Shown piece after piece: positions 58,320 through 64,000 of a DNA stretch of 64,000 bases. How positions within the stretch are numbered: the stretch's first letter is position 1; every line of letters begins with the position of its first letter. The notes under the pieces were generated by a model, which was not told where the DNA came from, ran no database searches, and saw nothing but the letters and a program-made list of their open reading frames with translations. The translations under genes were made by a program, and so were the position numbers. The stretch comes from Trissonchulus latispiculum (lineage: Eukaryota; Nematoda; Enoplea; Enoplida; Ironidae), in contig JASAND010031905.1 in assembly GCA_030248195.1 (NCBI GenBank), positions 27,357-91,356 on the forward strand. The letters run 5' to 3'.

Positions 58320-58840
58320 AAGTGGAGCCAGTCCAGCAAAATGGGTGGGTCGGACGGCAAAACGGACACCGGAAATGAGCTGGGCGCACCAGAAAACTCC
58401 TATGGACAAAGTTTTGAGAGGCTATGCAGAGTCCTATATGGTGTTCTTGGAAGTCGGTACCGACTTGACCCTCCAGACAGGAAACTGGAACCAGCCCAGC
58501 AAAATGGGTTGCTCGGACGGCAAAACGAACACCGGAAATGAGCTGGGCGCACCAGAAAACCCCTATGGACAAAGTTTTGAGAGGCTATGCACAGTCCTAT
58601 ATGGTGTTCTTGGAAGTCGGTACCGACTTGACCCTCCCGACAGCAAAGTGGAACGAGCCCAGCAATATGGGTGGGTCCGACGGCAAAACTGCTTACGGGA
58701 ATCAATGCGCCGTGCCAGTAAACCTTTGTATGAAAGAATTGAGCTTTCTAAGTGGAATACACAGCGAGAAATTTCGATTTTTCATTTTTCGAATTTTCAC
58801 CATTTTTGACCGGCCACTGTGGTCGCATGGGGAGTGATAG
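58320..58840. repeat. 163-bp repeat array, open in several frames
   Basis: Units start near 58341, 58504 and 58667 (exactly 163 bp apart). Each has atgggtgggtcggacggcaa, caccggaaatgagctgggcg, ctatggacaaagttttgag and ggaagtcggtaccgacttga. Because 163 is not a multiple of three, the peptide repeats cycle through frames; the 154-codon ORF 58345-58809 is therefore best seen as a by-product, although unusually stop-poor. Also at 45743-46030 and 63553-63860. Confidence 0.8.
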
Positions 58841-58854
58841 AGAAACGAGACTTA

Positions 58855-59070
58855 GCTATTTAGTTAGTTCAATATATGTAGTTTCTGAATATAAAAAGAA
58901 ATCGGCTCCAGCTCTTAACGTTCGAGCTGCGCAGCGACCACAAAAATGGTCACTTTTCGCTCTGAGCCGACTTTGCGGCGCCGCTGCGGCGCTGTGGCGC
59001 ACCTGCGGCGCAAAAAAGTAACGATTCTTAAATGGCGCATGGGGTACTACCAGACCCTATACCCCTTTAG
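58855..59070. repeat. 3' segment of the composite repeat, uninterrupted
   Basis: Follows gtgatagagaaacgagactt and matches 52559-52760. It contains a compact GC-rich part, gccgactttgcggcgccgc. This is the intact version that shows where the hAT element inserted in the other copy. Confidence 0.75.
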
Positions 59071-59177
59071 GTCCGGCCTCCGCTGCAGATTACGTGAAAG
59101 AGGCGGAAAGTCAGGACAATACGACCATTAAATAGGAGAAACCGGAAAAAAAACATCGCCGCCATAAGCCGCCATAC

Positions 59178-59590
59178 GCTGACAGCGTTCAATCAGTACT
59201 GCTTGAATCAGAAGATCACCCTAGATGCTGAGCTAAATAATCTGAAACCGCAGATCAATTCGGTTCTGCAGTTTCGTGAACGCGTACTGGAAGCTACCCA
59301 GGTTGCGTCACAGGTGCGCGATAATGTGGCCAATCGGCTTGCCGTCATCGCACAGTGCCAGAAGGAGGCGCCCGATCGAGTCGTCAAAAAGTTGGACATG
59401 GTCTCCGATTTGTACCGTAAAACGGAGTCATCCCTAAAGCACAACTTTTTAACGGAAAGTGATACGGGGCAGAAACTTCGCACACATACTAAACTCGATG
59501 TACTCTACAATTTGCGCATGAAATCTGCACAGGATCTGCGCAGGATTTTGCGCAGCCTCTGCGCAGCTTATTTTACGGTGTCTCCAGGGA
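59178..59590 (+). CDS. Unrecognised helical protein, exon or fragment 1
   Basis: Open frame with coding-like composition. A possible acceptor, cgctgacag, ends at about 59185. The peptide (starting around FNQYCLNQKITLDAELNN) is amphipathic, charged and helical, with coiled-coil-like heptads from about residue 10 to 90, ending near KLDVLYNLRMKSAQDLR. The ORF then runs into ctgcgcaggat repeats and a perfect hairpin aggggtcgctgccgcgacccct (59607-59628), likely intron. I do not recognise the family. A likely continuation is at 59734. Confidence 0.5.
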
Positions 59591-59733
59591 CTTTTGACAC
59601 ATATTATAGGGGTCGCTGCCGCGACCCCTATGATATATATATATATATATATATATTTGTTTGCTTGAAAATATAAAGTCAAATATATGCACTGCAACTT
59701 TCATCGGATTTTTCAATTCCAGGTATTCAACCA

Positions 59734-60440
59734 AATTCGTGTTCCAGATCATGCCACGATCACTTAGACGAAGATTGTTCACCTGCTTATACAGACCCAG
59801 TAGCTTCTCAACTCCAGCCTACAGTTCAACTAAATACAATTGTAATCCTCGCCAGTAACGTGCACCAGGCGCGTAGCCAGGGCGGGGACGAGGGGGGCGT
59901 GTCCCCCCCCCCCGAAATCTAAGAAAAAAAGAAAAAATTAGGAATAATTTTAAGACCAAATAGGAATTCTGATACATATCTCCAAAAACATTTCGCCTGC
60001 GGCGCTATTTTTCCTCGAAAATACCTAAAAATACCAATTTGCACTTGAAATCGGCCACCGCAGGTTCCGTTTCAGTACTAATTTCGGAACAATTTTGGCT
60101 TGCCCCCCTCCGAAATCTTTTTCTGGCTACGCTAGTGACGTGCACTACATAATGAGAGCGATCAATATAAATTACGATTTTTCTAGGCTTGCCTTAGAAA
60201 TGGTGGAGGACCAGGGAGCTGTTGTTATTTGGTGCTTGGCATCACAAGGTGATGATCATCCCGAAGGTGTGCAGGTGCAAAGCATTCAGTCAGACTCAAA
60301 CTGGCTCCGTAAGGTTTGTCAAAAACAACTCAAAGTTGCCGAAAAGAGTCGCAAACTCTGGTCGACACCACAACGGATGATGTTTCGTGTCAAATTTTAT
60401 CAGTGTACATACCCTAATTTTCCAACAAATTTTCCTGCTT
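59734..60440 (+). CDS. Unrecognised protein, exon 2, interrupted by a hAT MITE
   Basis: Preceded by a good acceptor (ttttcaattccag ending at 59732-59733). One frame reads through GIQPNSCSRSCHDHLDED to LNTIVILASNVH; the 272-bp MITE then intervenes, and the same frame resumes after its TSD with VHYIMRAININYDFSRLALE and continues to about WSTPQRMMFRVKFYQ near 60400. So removal of the MITE and one TSD copy would leave an open frame across the junction. Either the MITE lies in an intron created by it, or the gene is broken. Family not recognised. Confidence 0.5.
59866..60137. mobile_element. 272-bp hAT MITE, perfect 8-bp TSD
   Basis: Ends CAGGCGCGTAGCCAGGGCGG and the inverted TTCTGGCTACGCTAGTG; TSD ACGTGCAC at 59858-59865 and 60138-60145. 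Contains a C-run and a cgcctgcggcg hairpin. Distinct from, but similar at the ends to, the 6.5-kb hAT. Another one-ended relative begins at 61452 (CAGGCGCGAAGCCAGGGG). Confidence 0.88.
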
Positions 60441-60445
60441 CTCCG

Positions 60446-60639
60446 GATTTTTAATGAAATTGTCGTTATTATAGCCCAAAAACACCTAAATTTAGTCTTT
60501 TTATCAATTTTTGAAGGTTATTGCACAAAAAAGGAAAAATTCGCCAAAATTCAAAAATATGCCCCCCCGTTGGGTAAGCCCTCCCCCATCGACGAGGGTA
60601 CCCCATGAATCGCCCCACAAAACAAATTGCCAAGAAATA
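60446..60639. other. Segment between unknown gene and SDHA pseudogene
   Basis: Short AT-rich stretch followed by cccccccgttgggtaagcc and cccatcgacgagg. No gene of its own; small ORFs here extend from neighbouring sequences. Confidence 0.4.
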
Positions 60640-61135
60640 AGCCAGACCACTTCAGGCATCCGGCTCCGTAGATTCCGGTCAGATGAAACTGGACATATTC
60701 CATATCGGAGTTGGGAAGTCAGCGCTGTACAGGTATGCGCTGACGTACAGCTGAAATAGGTCTGACAATTGCCCCCGGCGCCAGAATAGTGTTCTGGGCC
60801 CGGAACCGATGCAGGGTGCCATCCTCCAAACACAGCGCTATGACCCCCAGGCAACGACCCTTATCCATCAGCCAGCAGATCAAGGGCAAAGTATTCCACA
60901 AAATAGTTACAGTTGTAGTAGAGTGACCGCCCATACAGGGTATGGAGGAGTGAGTGACCGGTCCGGTCCGCCACGCAGCAGGCCCGGTGGGCCTGCCCGC
61001 CGCGCCAGTAGTCATAGGACTGGCCACCGAAGGCTCGTTGGTAGATTTTACCGCTGTCCGTCCGGTTGAATGGCATCCCGTAGTTTTCCAGCTCGACCAC
61101 GGCTCGCGGGGCTTCGCGAGTCATGTAGTCGGAAG
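60640..61135 (-). pseudogene. SDHA: Succinate dehydrogenase flavoprotein (SDHA) fragment, intronless, frame-broken
   Basis: On the minus strand, peptides typical of the mitochondrial complex II flavoprotein occur in order across three frames: [102 protein letters not shown], and MEYVQFHLTGIYGAGCL. Between DLL and the next block a 4-bp insertion shifts the frame (about 60867-60880). A second shift lies at a G-run after LAPG (about 60774). About ten residues normally found after SAHTCT (around GDG-AM-TRAG) are deleted. Absence of introns over this length suggests a processed or captured copy. It covers roughly 150 of the usual 650 residues. Confidence 0.85.
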
Positions 61136-61698
61136 AAATGGAAACAAACGGAAAAACCTTTTTCCAGTCCTTTTTTCGCGCCCATCCCTGAACTAATTAA
61201 TTCAACATATATACATGACGTAACGTCCAGCTCCAACTACAACTGCATCAAAGGGTATGGTGAACCAAGGGATACTCAGCCGACAGTGAACCAGTCTTAA
61301 CAGCATTTGATCTGGACACATGAATACTGCGTGCAGGACTCAGGGGTAACCACCCAGCTGACCTAGAACAGGGACTGGCACCTCGATACAGCAACAGAGG
61401 TAGTAACATGATGTATATACACTAATATGTATGGCTACTTGCATACATATACAGGCGCGAAGCCAGGGGGGGGGGAATGGGGGGAATTCCCCCCCGAAAT
61501 GGTGTTGCCCCCAGAAATTTTTTCCTGCCACGTATGTAAACGCCTATTTTTCAAAAAATTTTCGCGCCTTCGGCGCGAACTATGTGTATTATACCATTGT
61601 AATACGTGTTTCGCACTAAAAAATAAGTACTAATTGCCCTAATTGGTGTACTTTGAACACCTTCTGCATCATTTGGGTGCATAAACAAGCATTGCGCC
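61136..61698. other. Gene-free stretch with a one-ended hAT MITE
   Basis: 61452-61590 begins CAGGCGCGAAGCCAGGGG and includes aattttcgcgccttcggcgcgaa; no matching right end. The rest, 61136-61450, shows nothing recognisable. Confidence 0.45.
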
Positions 61699-61702
61699 TT
61701 AA

Positions 61703-63094
61703 GGGGGGGGCTACGAATTTCACTAAAAGTTCGATGTTGGAAAAGCTAGCTAGTCTTTTGCCATATAATAGTATTAGGTTTAGTGTAAAATAGTTTAAAG
61801 TTTGAAAGAATTTTATGCAGCGTAGCGTCCTGTGGACCAATCAGAAGTTGGTGTTGTCGGTCCAAAGCTCGGCATGACACGTACAGAAACTTTGCCTCGC
61901 CCTGATCGCTATGGGCAAGGTACGGTACCCAAATTTTCCAGAAATAGTACTAACATATAGCGCTTTGATATCGTGTAAAATAATCCTTAGATCATTGTAT
62001 ACTTTTCTGCGCGATACAATCAAAATGCGATAAATTGGGTGTTGTAGGTCTATACGGGTGGAGGTTAACTAACGTCTAATGAGCTGTGGTTTATCAAAGG
62101 AGCCCAACTTTGCTCCGATTAATACTCCAAGTATCTGTCTTAACTTATGTAAAAATGACGTGATTTCGTTAATCCCTGCGTTCGCAGTGCTAGATGACAT
62201 TATCGATATTGTCACTGTTATTTGGTGCCATTTCGAAGATGTGAGTCAATTACTCCAAATTACTGTGGCAGAATCGGCTGAAACTTTGCGCATTAGAGAC
62301 CAGTGAGTGTACCAAGATGTGCCGAAAGCTATGCCACTAAACTTCGCTCCAATGTTTAGAAATGCTAGATTGATTTCTCAAAGTATGGATGGCGTTCGCT
62401 CCAAAAAGCTCCAAGACAGTTGTAAGCGCATACTGAACGAAGGAAGCGTCATATCGAAAAACGGATTTCATATTCTGATTCAGCAGGTCAAATAACCCCT
62501 GTAAGCACCTTTTCGGCAAAATCGGAGACAAAAAATTTTTGACCCCATTTTTACTGCGCTTAGCTAGCTTTTCAGACCCAAAAATAAGGGTTATTTCTTA
62601 ACGAAAAGTTGGCTAGCACACTAACCAGAAATCTAAAGCCCTTGAAATTCACAGACAGTATGCCCCTATTAGAGCCTAATAACTGGTAAAAAGCTGGGGT
62701 AGGCTAGGGGCTGCCAATTTTATTAGATCGAAAACGGCGCACGGTCACCTCGCAACTTTTTGCAAAATTTCAAACTTTGAGCTGTTATAACTAAAGAAGG
62801 AAGCAACGCTCGAAAGCCGGAATACTTTTAATATTTAGCACTAGTAACAGTTAACATTTGTGGCAAAAAGTTTCAGAAATGGTCAAACCGTTAATCCACC
62901 AGAATTCAGAAAAGCTTTTTCAAAAAACCCACTTTTCGCACCAAAATTTCAACTTTGGCGTAGTGCCAGAATCGGTGTGTGTTAGATATAATAATGCCCA
63001 CTACGGACTATTTAACCTTGATATGTTAGCTAATCATATGGCAAAAGGTAGGTCTCTCTGAAGAAGTTGGGCAAAACCGTTCGTAGCCCCCCCC
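61703..63094. mobile_element. TTAA-flanked 1.4-kb element with G-run/CTACGAA ends
   Basis: TTAA on both sides (61699-61702, 63095-63098). Ends GGGGGGGGCTACGAATTT and the inverted CGTTCGTAGCCCCCCCC. Interior matches the spacer of palindrome 1 (9815-12960) without its nested insertions, so it provides the empty-site reference. Small ORFs (62079-62306, 62307-62495) have no known motifs; probably non-autonomous. Confidence 0.82.
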
Positions 63095-63098
63095 TTAA

Positions 63099-63394
63099 AT
63101 ATTGTTGTAATTTCAACGAATGCTCTGTAAAAATTCCACGAATCCCGATATGCAGGTTGTTCTAAATCTCCAGTTTAGGACGATTCTAAACAAGTAACCC
63201 CTGAAAGGGGAAGTAATTCTGCTCTGAGTGTTTTTTATAAAGTAGGTTTGGCTAAGAATCCATGATTCCTTTATATTTAAGAGTAAGCCACTTAATGTCA
63301 AGGCTTATTTTCACTGCTTGCGTAGCAGTGATCCGACCAGAATATGTGAATGTTCGCAAAACGACCGTTCGCACTCTACTCAAACGACCAATGG
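63099..63394. other. Short unassigned segment
   Basis: Has ttctaaacaagtaacccc and tgcttgcgtagcagtg hairpin-like words. No gene or family seen. Confidence 0.3.
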
Positions 63395-63870
63395 GAACAT
63401 GCAGTTCTATCACAAAAGTTGCTCAGCTCGCTTAGCGCTTTCATTTGATACCGAATTTGACCACTTTTGAAAATTTTCATTTTTGACCCCATGACCTCCA
63501 ACCCACCGAGGACCTGACCCTCCAGATAGCAAATTGGAACCAGCACAGCAAGATGGGTGGGTCAGACGGCAAAACGGACACCGGGAAAATGAGCTGGGCG
63601 CACCAGAAAACCTCTATGGACAAAGTGTTGAGAGGCCATGCACAGTCCTATAATTATGGTGTTCTTGCAAGTCGGTACCGACTTGACCCTCCCGACAGCA
63701 AAGTGGAACCAGCCCAGCAAAATGGGTGGGTCGGACGGCAAAACGGACACCGAAAATGAGCTGGGCGCACCAGAACACCCCTATGGACAAAGTTTTGAGA
63801 GGCTATGCACAGTCCTATATGGTGTTTTTGGAAGTCGGTACCGACTTGACCCTCCCGACCCCGAAGTTGG
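63395..63870. repeat. Composite satellite repeat, third block
   Basis: One 146-type unit (gcagttctatcacaaaagttgctcag ... ccacttttgaaaatttt) followed by two 163-type units starting near 63553 and 63722 (169 bp apart here because of a few inserted bases). ORFs in both strands come from the repeat. Confidence 0.8.
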
Positions 63871-63939
63871 GCACAGCCCACAGGATTCTTCTGGAGGCTC
63901 CCGCCCTCCAGACTCCCCCCCTTACCTCTTCAATTGTAA

Positions 63940-64000
63940 ACAAGGAGAAGAATACAAAGTTTCAAAAGCAAATTTACTCCGAAACTTAAAATTTTCTTCA
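63940..64000 (+). mobile_element. Start of another hAT-related copy at the window edge
   Basis: aagtttcaaaagcaaatttactccgaaacttaaaattttcttc matches 46395-46440, a stretch inside the left part of the 6.5-kb hAT element. The element end itself is not obvious upstream, and the copy continues beyond the window. Confidence 0.5.

Overview
The window looks like a piece of an AT-rich invertebrate animal nuclear genome. It carries a TRIM-NHL protein (RING, two B-boxes, coiled coil, NHL repeats), a rhodopsin-class neuropeptide Y/F-type receptor, a decayed succinate dehydrogenase flavoprotein copy, GT-AG introns, a Ty3/gypsy element and a hAT transposon with a five-exon transposase. I cannot name the species or phylum. 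Genes are few; most of the 64 kb is repeats of several kinds, often nested.

1-20,510: a giant imperfect palindrome. The left arm (1-7145, cut by the window edge) is repeated inverted at 13,668-20,510 around a 6.5-kb spacer. Each arm carries one copy of an unrecognised 208-residue gene, open on the left and broken on the right, plus matching GGCCC-rich and GGCTCG-rich elements. One TAGGAG element is present only in the left arm. The spacer holds an old TTAA-type element opened by nested insertions.

20,860-31,195: an intact TRIM-NHL gene and an intact receptor gene. The 3' end of the first and all of the second lie in the left arm of a second palindrome (arms 22,250-25,624 and 26,621-29,863; about 1-kb spacer). 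The right arm holds ruined copies of both. It is followed by 264 bp containing no cytosine on the + strand, then a second, direct copy of the palindrome tip and spacer, which abuts a gypsy pol ORF cut off before its integrase.

31,196-46,000: the gypsy fragment, then gene-poor DNA filled with short inverted-repeat elements. A recurring design stands out: short terminal inverted repeats, often with target-site duplications (TSDs), enclose arrays of an oligomer private to each element (AACCCGGGTT, TAGGAG, GGCCC, GGCTCG, ACTATTGA, CACAAG, GGATATCC, TAGACGT, GAAACT, GAGACC, GACGCG). Elements with the same termini carry different private motifs. This is the most interesting pattern in the window.

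46,000-64,000: a 6.5-kb hAT transposon (46,066-52,550) with a near-intact transposase sits in a composite satellite repeat, whose uninterrupted copy at about 55,600-59,070 shows the empty site. An inverted 870-bp deletion derivative with a perfect 8-bp TSD follows. Then come 146-bp and 163-bp satellite arrays, an unrecognised gene interrupted by a 272-bp hAT MITE, an SDHA pseudogene, a TTAA element, another satellite block and the start of what may be another hAT copy at the window edge.
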